The translations under genes and the position numbers were made by a program. From assembly GCA_934754495.1 (NCBI GenBank), contig CAKVHW010000004.1, forward strand, positions 70,943-134,942: 64,000 bases of DNA, read 5' to 3'. Positions 1-7,698 of the stretch are shown here, one piece after another. Source of the DNA: an uncultured Clostridia bacterium. GTDB lineage: Bacteria; Bacillota; Clostridia; Christensenellales; UBA1242. The notes below the pieces were generated by a model that ran no database searches, was not told the DNA's origin, and saw nothing but the letters and a program-made list of their open reading frames with translations. Position 1 is the stretch's first letter. Each line of letters begins with the position of its first letter.

Positions 1-23
1 CCTATTTTTTTATTTTATTATAA

Positions 24-52
24 TTGACTATTAAAATTAATTAATATATAAT
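24..52 (+). promoter_or_regulatory. sigma-A promoter of the secDF operon
   Basis: TTGACT at 24-29 and TATAAT at 47-52 are separated by 17 nt, close to the ideal housekeeping promoter. It is the only good promoter before secD and would give a leader of about 110 nt. Confidence 0.75.
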
Positions 53-76
53 ATTTGCGTAAATGTTGACTATGTG

Positions 77-137
77 GTCTAATTAGACTAATGTCATATT
101 GTAATTATTGTTTTACATTATTTTACAGCAATAATTA
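77..137 (+). promoter_or_regulatory. structured 5' leader of secD
   Basis: Between the promoter and secD lie a 12-nt perfect palindrome, GTCTAATTAGAC (77-88), and a perfect 9-bp stem (TAATTATTG 102-110 with CAATAATTA 129-137, 18-nt loop). Neither is followed by a T-run, so they do not look like terminators. Their role is unknown; RNA structure or protein binding is inferred only. Confidence 0.35.
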
Positions 138-169
138 TGCACATCATTCTTTAAGGAGAGCAGACTTTA

Positions 170-1489
170 ATGAAAAAAAGGATTACTAAAAGAAATTTTA
201 TAGCACTTGCAATCGTGGCAGTTCTTGGTTTGATTTTTACAATTTTTAGTTTTAACATTCCATTTACAACCAACACATTTAAAGGTTTTGCAAGAGCAAT
301 CAACACGGGACTTGATTTTGGTGATGGTACAAGAGCTGTGTTTACTGTTGAAAGGGCAGACTATTCTAAATTTACAAGCACAGGCTACCTAGATAGCACT
401 GTTACTGCACTTCAAAAACAAGCTGTTGATAAATATACCGATGCTAAGGTTTATGCCCTAGACGATAATAAAATTTGTATTGAAGTTCCTGATACTTACA
501 TTCCAAGTGACCTACAATTTGGCGTTTTGGAAATGAAAAAAGAAAAAAAAGCTGAAGCTGACACCTATCTTAATGGTTCGCATATTAAATCTGTAAAATA
601 TCAAATGAACGGAGCACAACATGGTGTATTCATTCAATTTACAGAAGAAGGCAGTAAATTGTTTGAAAAACTTACAAGCGATGCTATTGGCTCAAACAGT
701 AGTAGCAGTAGCAGTGATTCTAGTTCGAAAACAGGTACAATTTACATTTGTTTAAATAAAGACTACGACAATGCTCAAGGCATTACTATTAGCGAAAAAA
801 TCTCTCAAGGTTATGCTTACATCACAATGAGCAATAAGTCTAGTGCTAAATTATATGCTAAAATGCTAGAAAATTCTAAATATGGTGTAAACTTTACTCA
901 AGAAGGCGATACTGTTAAAATTTACTCAAATTTCAATACATTTGCCAAAGTAGTTTGTGCAGTTGTTATGTGCTTGGTAATTATTTTAAGTTTTGTTTAT
1001 CTAATTTTAAAATTTAAAGATATGGGTTGGGTAGCAAGTTTGGCTATGCTATTTAATGCATTATTTAACATTATTACTTTCTCATTAATTTCATCATTCA
1101 GACTTACTCTTGGTAGTTACCTTGGTATGATTTTAGGTTATCTTGTTACTTTCTTTACTGTTGTTGTATTACTTGAAAAGTATAAGGCAGAATTTGAAAG
1201 CGGCAAAAAACTTAATCCAAGTTTTAAATCTGGCTACAAAAAGGCTCTTCCTGTTATTTTAGATTTGTTTGCAGTTTCTGTATTTGTTAATGCTTTAGTT
1301 GCCATTTTCATGTCAGGTTTTGCATTCTCATTCGCTATTGCAATGCTTATCAACAACGCATTCGGTGCAATCACTTCACTTCTTATTATGTTGTGGTTCT
1401 CAAGAATGTACCTTAAAATCAACAATGTTAAGGGCGAAAGATTAAACTTTTTTAAGGGGGACAATGTAGATGAAATCAAAACAAAATAA
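170..1489 (+). CDS. secD: protein translocase subunit SecD
   Basis: SecD works with SecF beside the SecYEG channel and uses the proton-motive force to help pull exported proteins across the membrane. The 439-residue product has an N-terminal membrane segment (about 10-30), an extracellular domain with the GLDFGDGT-type motif seen in SecD, and five hydrophobic segments in the last 180 residues. It is an RND-fold protein by family. It is on the short side for SecD, and a serine-rich stretch (about residues 178-190) lies in the extracellular domain. The GGAG Shine-Dalgarno at 154-157 is rather far (12 nt) from the ATG. The 3' end overlaps secF by 20 nt, so the two are probably translationally coupled. 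Confidence 0.85.
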   Translation: MKKRITKRNFIALAIVAVLGLIFTIFSFNIPFTTNTFKGFARAINTGLDFGDGTRAVFTVERADYSKFTSTGYLDSTVTALQKQAVDKYTDAKVYALDDNKICIEVPDTYIPSDLQFGVLEMKKEKKAEADTYLNGSHIKSVKYQMNGAQHGVFIQFTEEGSKLFEKLTSDAIGSNSSSSSSDSSSKTGTIYICLNKDYDNAQGITISEKISQGYAYITMSNKSSAKLYAKMLENSKYGVNFTQEGDTVKIYSNFNTFAKVVCAVVMCLVIILSFVYLILKFKDMGWVASLAMLFNALFNIITFSLISSFRLTLGSYLGMILGYLVTFFTVVVLLEKYKAEFESGKKLNPSFKSGYKKALPVILDLFAVSVFVNALVAIFMSGFAFSFAIAMLINNAFGAITSLLIMLWFSRMYLKINNVKGERLNFFKGDNVDEIKTK

Positions 1490-2522
1490 AACCTTATCTA
1501 AGTTTGTAAATTACAAACGTTTTACATTTGTAATTCCAATTATTTTACTTGCTTTGGCACTACTTGTTTTTGCCATTTGGGGAGTAAATAAGGGTGTTGA
1601 CTATCAAGATAGTTATACCTACAACATTTTCTTTAACACATCTGTTACAAGTGCAGAATATAAGAATTATACAAAGATTGTTAAGGACACAATTAGAGAA
1701 GAATCAAATGGTGAATTTACTGTTGTTGTAAGTAAAATAAACGAAGATATTACAGCAGGTTGTAAGGTTAATGTAATCAATAAATCTAATTTATCTGATG
1801 CAAGTTTTGAAGAAAAACTTAACAGCATTAACGAAAGCATTAAGACTCAACTTGATGCTCAAAATACAACCCGTACAGTAAGAATTAGTGACTTGCAATT
1901 CCAAAAAGCAGAAAGTTATTCAAAACCACTTGTTATGGGTCTTGTTTCACTTCTAGTTGTTATGGCGGTAATGTTTGCTTATTTCTGGATTAGATTCGAA
2001 CTTAAAATGGCTCTTGGCTCGCTAATTATTGCACCATATTCAGCCGTTTCGGTTTTGTCACTTCTTGTTTTATTTAGAATTCCATTCACTTACAACTTCA
2101 TGTTGCCAGTTGCGTTTGCTACAATTTTAGCATACATTTTCTATCTAATGATTTTTGCAAATATTCGCACAAAATTATTAGAGAAAAACAACCTTACAAA
2201 TGCTGATATGGTGTATGATAGCATTGCCAACAACAAAACTGCATTTATAGTATTTGTTGCAGGTTTAACAGGGGTATTGGTGCTACTTATGTTGGTATTA
2301 AATATCACATATATTACACTATTAATTTCACTTCTATTTGCAATGATTTGTGCTATTTATAGCGGTGTTGTTTTGGCTACAACAATGTGGTGCGAAATTT
2401 ATAAAAAAGAAAATGACAATCGTTTAAAATCACGTCTAGAACTTATGGCAAAACGTGAAGAAAAAGAAAAACAACCTAAAGTTAAAGATGCTCAACCACA
2501 AGAAGAAAACAACTTAAATTAA
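1470..2522 (+). CDS. secF: protein translocase subunit SecF
   Basis: This is the partner of SecD in the SecDF export accessory complex. The 350-residue protein has one N-terminal membrane helix (about 17-38), an extracellular domain of about 110 residues, and a C-terminal bundle of hydrophobic helices (about 150-310), followed by a charged Lys/Glu-rich tail. The ATG at 1470 lies inside the end of secD and has its own AAGGGGG ribosome binding site at 1454-1460. A strong terminator follows directly, so secD-secF form a two-gene operon. Confidence 0.85.
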   Translation: MKSKQNKTLSKFVNYKRFTFVIPIILLALALLVFAIWGVNKGVDYQDSYTYNIFFNTSVTSAEYKNYTKIVKDTIREESNGEFTVVVSKINEDITAGCKVNVINKSNLSDASFEEKLNSINESIKTQLDAQNTTRTVRISDLQFQKAESYSKPLVMGLVSLLVVMAVMFAYFWIRFELKMALGSLIIAPYSAVSVLSLLVLFRIPFTYNFMLPVAFATILAYIFYLMIFANIRTKLLEKNNLTNADMVYDSIANNKTAFIVFVAGLTGVLVLLMLVLNITYITLLISLLFAMICAIYSGVVLATTMWCEIYKKENDNRLKSRLELMAKREEKEKQPKVKDAQPQEENNLN

Positions 2523-2527
2523 TATTC

Positions 2528-2564
2528 AAAGCCTTCATAAAAATTTTTTACGAAGGCTTTTTTT
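2528..2564 (+). terminator. rho-independent terminator after secF
   Basis: AAAGCCTTC (2528-2536) pairs with GAAGGCTTT (2552-2560) and is followed by a T-run. Confidence 0.85.
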
Positions 2565-2576
2565 AGGTAAAAATTA

Positions 2577-4949
2577 ATGAAATTTATTAAAAACACAACC
2601 AATTATAATACCGACCTTATCAAGTCACTTTCAACCAAGTTTAATTTAGATGAAGAAATAATTAAACTACTTTTTACACGTGGTTTTGATAGCGAAGAAA
2701 AGATTGATAACTTCCTTAACCCTAGTGTTACAAGTTTTCATAATCCATTTTTGCTAAAGAATATGCGTGAAGTTGTAGATAAAATAAACTACTATCTTAC
2801 CAACAACAAAAGCATAACAATAGTTGGAGACTATGACACCGATGGAATTTGTGCAACAGCAATCTTGTATAAATACTTTGAAAGCATAGGTCACAAAGTT
2901 AGTACATTCTTGCCACAACGTTTGCTTGACGGCTATGGGCTTTCTAACGACACAATAGATAAGATAATTTCAATGTACAAGCCAGATTTAATTATAACCG
3001 TCGACTGCGGAATTTCATCTTACAAAGAAGTGGAGTATTGCAAAGAAAAAGGCATAGATATTATCATAACCGACCACCACGATATACCTGATATTTTACC
3101 GGACACACTTGTTGTTAATGCAAAACTACCTGACCAAATGTATCCTTTTAAGGAACTTTGTGGTGCAGGTGTTGCATTTAAACTTGTGCAGGCCATGTCA
3201 GGGCTAGAAAATGCCCTTAAATACACGTCAATTGCCAGTTTGGCTACTGTTGCCGATATTGTTCCAATTGTGGATGAAAATAGGGCAATTGTGTACTTTG
3301 GACTAAAAATGCAAAATGAATGTTTGCCAGTTGGGGTTAAAAAACTAATTAAAAAAATTGATATTAAAATGCCAATTAATACTAGCAATATTTCATTCAA
3401 ATTATCACCAAAACTTAATGCACCTGGTAGAATGGGTGATGCTTCAATTGCTTTTAATTTTTTTATTGAAAACGATGAAAAAATAATTAATAAAAACATT
3501 GAATCATTACTACACCTTAATGACGACCGAATTACGCAAACAAACATTATTTACGATGAGTGTATTGAAAGATTAAAAGGTGTTAAAATATCAAGCCTTG
3601 GAGCAATTGTTCTTTGGGACGACCACTGGGAAGGTGGAGTGCTTGGAATTATTTGTTCAAAACTTGTGGAACGTTATAATAGACCAGTATGTTTGCTTAG
3701 CCTTAACGACCAAGAATACAAGGGCAGTATTAGAAGTGTTCACACAGTAAATGTATACGACACTCTTAATCAAATTAAGGACTGTATAATTAGATTTGGC
3801 GGACATAGTCAGGCGGGCGGATTATCAGTTAGTAAAGAAAAAATTGAACTTTTTGCAAATAAATTTAATGAAACAATCCTAAAAAATTACAACTTAAATG
3901 ACTTTATTGAGCCTAAAAAGTACGATTTAGATGTCCCTAAAAAACTAACTGTAGAGTTTTTAAACCAAATCGATAGACTAGAACCATTTGGGCTTGGAAA
4001 CGAAAAACCAGTTTTTAAACTCGATTTAAACAATGTTAAGGCTAATAAGTTGCCAAATTTCCCACAACATATTAAAATTAAGTATGATAATTTAGACCTT
4101 ATGGCTTTTAACTATGGCAATATGTTTTACAATATTAATAGCATTTGCAATAAGTCTGCATTGCTAGACATTAATGTTGAAACATATAAAAACAAGCAAC
4201 ATATTAAAGGTATTGTAAGGGGATTTAGTTTTTCAGCCCTAACAGGTTATAAAAAGTGTGAAATTCCAACTGCAAATTACTTGAAACAGTTAGAATATAT
4301 CAAACAACAAAAGCCTGATAATTTTCACTATTTACAAGTTAATGATGGTGAAATTTACAACATTGCAAACGACCTTACAACCAAAGGCTATGGTACAATT
4401 GTTGTTACATATGACTTTTCAAAATACCAAAAAGCGGTAAAAAGCATTAAAAACATAAGTAATTTTGAACTATATAATTTAAGCGATTTTACTGGCATTA
4501 ACACCTTAATTTTTGCACCAGAAGAGACAGTAGATTATAGTGCTTATGAGAATGTAATTTTGCTTGATTATCCTATTTGTGATGGCTTTATTTACTCATT
4601 TAAAAATTCCAAAGTTTATGTTGTAAATAATAAATACAATCACAAAGTTTTTGAAAATATTTCATGTGAAAGAAATGTGTTTGGCATTTATCATAATGCA
4701 ATAAAAAATGCCGAAATTAAGGGCGTTTCTGCCACCAATCAATTTGAATATTTTGTTAAAATTAAGGCATTAAATCCACAATTTAAAAATCTTAGTTATG
4801 TACAATTTTGCTTTGTGGTTATGGTGTTAAAGGAATTAAATATTATTGAAATTGATACAAACTTTTCAATTAAATTCACCAAGGTGAAAAGTGAACTTAC
4901 CAATTCAACAATTTATAATAATGCAAATTTACTTACCAAGATTAATTAG
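2577..4949 (+). CDS. recJ: single-stranded-DNA exonuclease RecJ
   Basis: RecJ is a 5'-3' exonuclease on single-stranded DNA that acts in recombination, base-excision and mismatch repair. The 790-residue protein shows the DHH-family metal-binding motifs in order: VGDYDTDG (about residue 82), VDCG (about 142) and TDHHD (about 164). The DHHA1 motif GGHSQAGG is near residue 405. The C-terminal 250 residues form the less conserved extension found in Firmicutes RecJ. The ATG comes just after the secF terminator, and the ribosome binding site (AGGT) is weak. Confidence 0.9.
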   Translation: MKFIKNTTNYNTDLIKSLSTKFNLDEEIIKLLFTRGFDSEEKIDNFLNPSVTSFHNPFLLKNMREVVDKINYYLTNNKSITIVGDYDTDGICATAILYKYFESIGHKVSTFLPQRLLDGYGLSNDTIDKIISMYKPDLIITVDCGISSYKEVEYCKEKGIDIIITDHHDIPDILPDTLVVNAKLPDQMYPFKELCGAGVAFKLVQAMSGLENALKYTSIASLATVADIVPIVDENRAIVYFGLKMQNECLPVGVKKLIKKIDIKMPINTSNISFKLSPKLNAPGRMGDASIAFNFFIENDEKIINKNIESLLHLNDDRITQTNIIYDECIERLKGVKISSLGAIVLWDDHWEGGVLGIICSKLVERYNRPVCLLSLNDQEYKGSIRSVHTVNVYDTLNQIKDCIIRFGGHSQAGGLSVSKEKIELFANKFNETILKNYNLNDFIEPKKYDLDVPKKLTVEFLNQIDRLEPFGLGNEKPVFKLDLNNVKANKLPNFPQHIKIKYDNLDLMAFNYGNMFYNINSICNKSALLDINVETYKNKQHIKGIVRGFSFSALTGYKKCEIPTANYLKQLEYIKQQKPDNFHYLQVNDGEIYNIANDLTTKGYGTIVVTYDFSKYQKAVKSIKNISNFELYNLSDFTGINTLIFAPEETVDYSAYENVILLDYPICDGFIYSFKNSKVYVVNNKYNHKVFENISCERNVFGIYHNAIKNAEIKGVSATNQFEYFVKIKALNPQFKNLSYVQFCFVVMVLKELNIIEIDTNFSIKFTKVKSELTNSTIYNNANLLTKIN

Positions 4950-4985
4950 TTATAAATTTTGTAACTTAAAAATATTATAAAATGG

Positions 4986-5007
4986 TTTAGGATATTTTTA
5001 TCCTAAA
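4986..5007 (+). promoter_or_regulatory. hairpin just upstream of the rel ribosome binding site
   Basis: TTTAGGATA (4986-4994) pairs perfectly with TATCCTAAA (4999-5007) around a TTTT loop. The GGAG ribosome binding site starts four bases later (5011). Because there is no T-run it is not a terminator. It may protect the mRNA 5' end or affect translation; this is inference. Confidence 0.4.
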
Positions 5008-5020
5008 AAAGGAGAGAATA

Positions 5021-7207
5021 ATGGACGAATTTATCAAGTTATTAAAAGAAACCTACGACAACGACAAAAAAATTCAAGAAGTTGAAGTTTTGCTACATAC
5101 CGCTAAAAACAAACCTTCAACCCACTTTTTGTACGATGTAGACTTTGCTTTGGCTTGTGCAAAATCGGTAGTTGATAATAAGTTAGACCTAGAATCGGTA
5201 CTAATTACTATTAACTACTGTTTAAGCCGAGCTGGCATTATTGAAGTGGAAAACATCAAAGAAAAGTCTGTAATGAATAAGGTTGAATATCTTTACAACA
5301 TTTCAAAACTAGACCTTAGCAGTAAAGAAGAAATTGAAGTTTCCATAAACAAAATGTTTTTAAACATGGCAAAAGACATTAGAGTTGTGATTATAAAACT
5401 TTGCATCGAAACAGAAAAACTTAACTTTCTTGATAGATTTTCTAGTGATAGAGTAGATAGACTTATGAAAAGTTATCGTGACATATATTCTCCAATTGCA
5501 AGCATGCTAGGATTATCAAGAGTTAAAGATATTTTGGAAGAAGCAACTTTTAAATACTTTAATCCAAAATTCTATGCTGACCTAAGCGAAACCCTTGAAA
5601 CTTATGTTCAAAAGGGCAAAGAAGCAATTGACCTAGCAGTAGAAAAAATTAAAACCGAACTTACACCAATCATTCCAAATGTTAAGGTGTATGGCAGACA
5701 AAAAAAGATTAGTAGTATTGCCAAAAAACTTCAAAAGAAAAATATGTATGTAGATAGTATTCAAGATGTTTATGGCTCGTCTGTTGCTTTAGATAAGGCA
5801 ATGACAGCAAAATCATTTAAGGAAGTAAAACTGGCTCAAATAGTGGATATTTTGGCACTAAGGGTGCTTGTAAATACTGTTGAAGAATGCTACATGGTGC
5901 TAGGAAAAGTGTTCTCACTATTTACACCTATCGGCAACTTTAAAGACTACATTTCACACCCTAAAGAAAACGGCTATCAGTCGCTTCACACTCTTGTTAT
6001 GCTAGATAATGGCTATCCGCTAGAAATTCAAATTAGAACCTTTGCAATGCACACTTTTGCTGAATATGGTATGGCTAGTCACTGGGCATACAAAGCAAAA
6101 ACACAAGTAAAGGAAAGCGACTATCAAATAAACCATATTCGCCAACTTCTTGATTATTACAAAGATAAGCCATCATACGAACTATATGATGCAATGAAAA
6201 CCGACTTTTATAGCGGAATGATATATGTTCAAACTCCGCTTGGCAAGATTATAGAACTTCCAGAAGGAAGCACACCAGTAGACTTTGCATATGCAATTCA
6301 CTCCAACGTTGGCAACAAATGTGTAGGGGCAAAGATAAACGACACGATGGTTCCGCTTAATGCTGAACTTCAAAACGGCGATGTTGTAGAAATTCTTACA
6401 AACGTAAATGCAAAAGGTCCATCTCGTGACTGGCTAAAAATTGTTAAGACCCAAACAGCAAAGTCTAAAATAAACACTTACTTCAAAAAACAGATGAAAG
6501 AAGACAATATTAAAAAGGGCAAGTCTATTTTAGAAGAACATGCAAAAACTCTTAACTTAAATTTATCAAAATTGTTGGTTGATAAATATCTTCAAGCGGT
6601 TTATGAACGATACTCGCTATCAAGCATTGACGATATGTATGCGTCCCTTGGCTATGGTGGTCTTACAAGCAACCAAATTTTAAATAAACTTGTAGCCACT
6701 CAAAAAGAAATGGACGGGGTAAAAGAAGAAAAACCACTTTATCCACAACGTTATGTCAAGGATCACCAACTAAGTAAATCGGTAGATGTTATGGGTTATT
6801 CTGATATGTTCGTAAAATACGGCAAATGTTGTAACCCAATTCCTGGCGATAAAATTATTGGCTACGTATCACGTGGAGCAGGTGTCACAATTCATCGTAC
6901 CAATTGCCCAGAACTTAAAAACTGCGAATTTGAGCGACTTGTTGAATGTTCTTGGAATGACAACGGTAACAACAAGTTTATGAGTAAACTTATAATTGTA
7001 ACCGATAACAAATATGGTGTTCTTACAACAATTTCTAAGAAAATTTCTGATATGAAAATTAATATTTTAAGTATTTCTTCTCATAGCGCCGACAACAACA
7101 CTGTTGTTCTTAACATTCAGGTAGAAGTATCGCAAAAATATCAAATAGACGACATTATCAAAAAAATTAACACATTCTCATTTGTTAAAGAGATTTACAG
7201 ATCGTAG
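5021..7207 (+). CDS. relA: Rel-family (p)ppGpp synthetase with degenerate hydrolase domain
   Basis: Long RelA/SpoT homologue (728 residues) that makes the alarmone (p)ppGpp. The synthetase domain (about 220-355) has YGRQKK, an NFKD that matches the RxKD loop of bifunctional Rel enzymes, YQSLHT and EIQIRT. It is followed by a TGS domain (about 400-462), a zinc-finger segment with CCNPIPGD (about 604) and a C-terminal ACT domain (about 655-728). The N-terminal 200 residues align in outline with the Rel hydrolase domain, but the HD and ED residues are missing: the place of LHDVVED reads INYCLSRAG and KLADRLHN reads KLCIETEKL. The enzyme therefore probably only synthesises. There is an extra stretch of roughly 25 residues inside the synthetase domain before ILALRVLV. 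The ribosome binding site is GGAGAG. Confidence 0.88.
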   Translation: MDEFIKLLKETYDNDKKIQEVEVLLHTAKNKPSTHFLYDVDFALACAKSVVDNKLDLESVLITINYCLSRAGIIEVENIKEKSVMNKVEYLYNISKLDLSSKEEIEVSINKMFLNMAKDIRVVIIKLCIETEKLNFLDRFSSDRVDRLMKSYRDIYSPIASMLGLSRVKDILEEATFKYFNPKFYADLSETLETYVQKGKEAIDLAVEKIKTELTPIIPNVKVYGRQKKISSIAKKLQKKNMYVDSIQDVYGSSVALDKAMTAKSFKEVKLAQIVDILALRVLVNTVEECYMVLGKVFSLFTPIGNFKDYISHPKENGYQSLHTLVMLDNGYPLEIQIRTFAMHTFAEYGMASHWAYKAKTQVKESDYQINHIRQLLDYYKDKPSYELYDAMKTDFYSGMIYVQTPLGKIIELPEGSTPVDFAYAIHSNVGNKCVGAKINDTMVPLNAELQNGDVVEILTNVNAKGPSRDWLKIVKTQTAKSKINTYFKKQMKEDNIKKGKSILEEHAKTLNLNLSKLLVDKYLQAVYERYSLSSIDDMYASLGYGGLTSNQILNKLVATQKEMDGVKEEKPLYPQRYVKDHQLSKSVDVMGYSDMFVKYGKCCNPIPGDKIIGYVSRGAGVTIHRTNCPELKNCEFERLVECSWNDNGNNKFMSKLIIVTDNKYGVLTTISKKISDMKINILSISSHSADNNTVVLNIQVEVSQKYQIDDIIKKINTFSFVKEIYRS

Positions 7208-7248
7208 TAAATATATATTTTATATTGTTTTATTAAAAACAAATTAGC

Positions 7249-7276
7249 AAAAATGCCTTTACAATGGGCATTTTTT
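7249..7276 (+). terminator. terminator after rel
   Basis: AAAAATGCC (7249-7257) pairs with GGCATTTTT (7267-7275) and leads into the T-run. Confidence 0.8.
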
Positions 7277-7283
7277 GTGTTAT

Positions 7284-7375
7284 TATAATGCAGTACCTAC
7301 GGCTAGGGTTTTAGACAACCTTCATCTAAACGCTTGGTTGTATGGCGAATTAAGTAAAATAGGAGGTAAAAACAA
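7284..7375 (+). promoter_or_regulatory. rpsO promoter -10 and structured leader, probable S15 autoregulation site
   Basis: A TATAAT (7284-7289) starts a leader of about 80 nt before rpsO. In it TTTAGA (7310-7315) can pair with TCTAAA (7325-7330). The loop between them contains CAACC (7316-7320), which is complementary to GGTTG (7336-7340), so an H-type pseudoknot is possible. S15 is known to repress its own mRNA by binding leader structures, including a pseudoknot in E. coli. That this leader does so is inference from position and pairing. Confidence 0.45.
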
Positions 7376-7639
7376 ATGATTAATAAAGACAAAAAACAAG
7401 AAGTTATTAACGCATATGCTAAAAAAGCTGGCGACACCGGTTCTTGCGAAGTTCAAATTGCTATTCTTACAGAAAGAATTAAAGAACTTACAGAACATAT
7501 GAAAAAGAACCCTAATGACTTACATTCTCGTCGTGGTCTTACACAAATGGTTTCTAACAGAAAGAAACTTTTAAACTACCTAGAGAAAACTGATTTACAA
7601 GCTTACCGTACATTAAAAGATAAACTTGGAATTAGATAG
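7376..7639 (+). CDS. rpsO: 30S ribosomal protein S15
   Basis: The 87-residue protein is a full-length S15, which binds 16S rRNA early in assembly of the 30S platform and contacts 23S rRNA in the whole ribosome. The family signature LTERI..LT.H...N..D.HSRRGL is clear around residues 31-56. AGGAGG precedes the ATG. It lies directly before pnp as in Bacillus and many other bacteria, but a terminator hairpin separates the two genes. Confidence 0.97.
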   Translation: MINKDKKQEVINAYAKKAGDTGSCEVQIAILTERIKELTEHMKKNPNDLHSRRGLTQMVSNRKKLLNYLEKTDLQAYRTLKDKLGIR

Positions 7640-7650
7640 TAAGTATTTTT

Positions 7651-7686
7651 AAAGCGGAAGGTATTTTTACTTTCCGCTTTTATTTT
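7651..7686 (+). terminator. terminator between rpsO and pnp
   Basis: AAAGCGGAA (7651-7659) pairs with TTCCGCTTT (7672-7680), followed by T-rich sequence. It probably attenuates read-through into pnp or serves as an RNA processing site. Confidence 0.75.
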
Positions 7687-7698
7687 TAAGGAGAAATT

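Noticed and set aside
677..740. Serine-rich stretch in SecD as a frameshift or recombination scar
   Set aside because: The frame continues with normal SecD features on both sides; it is a low-complexity loop.
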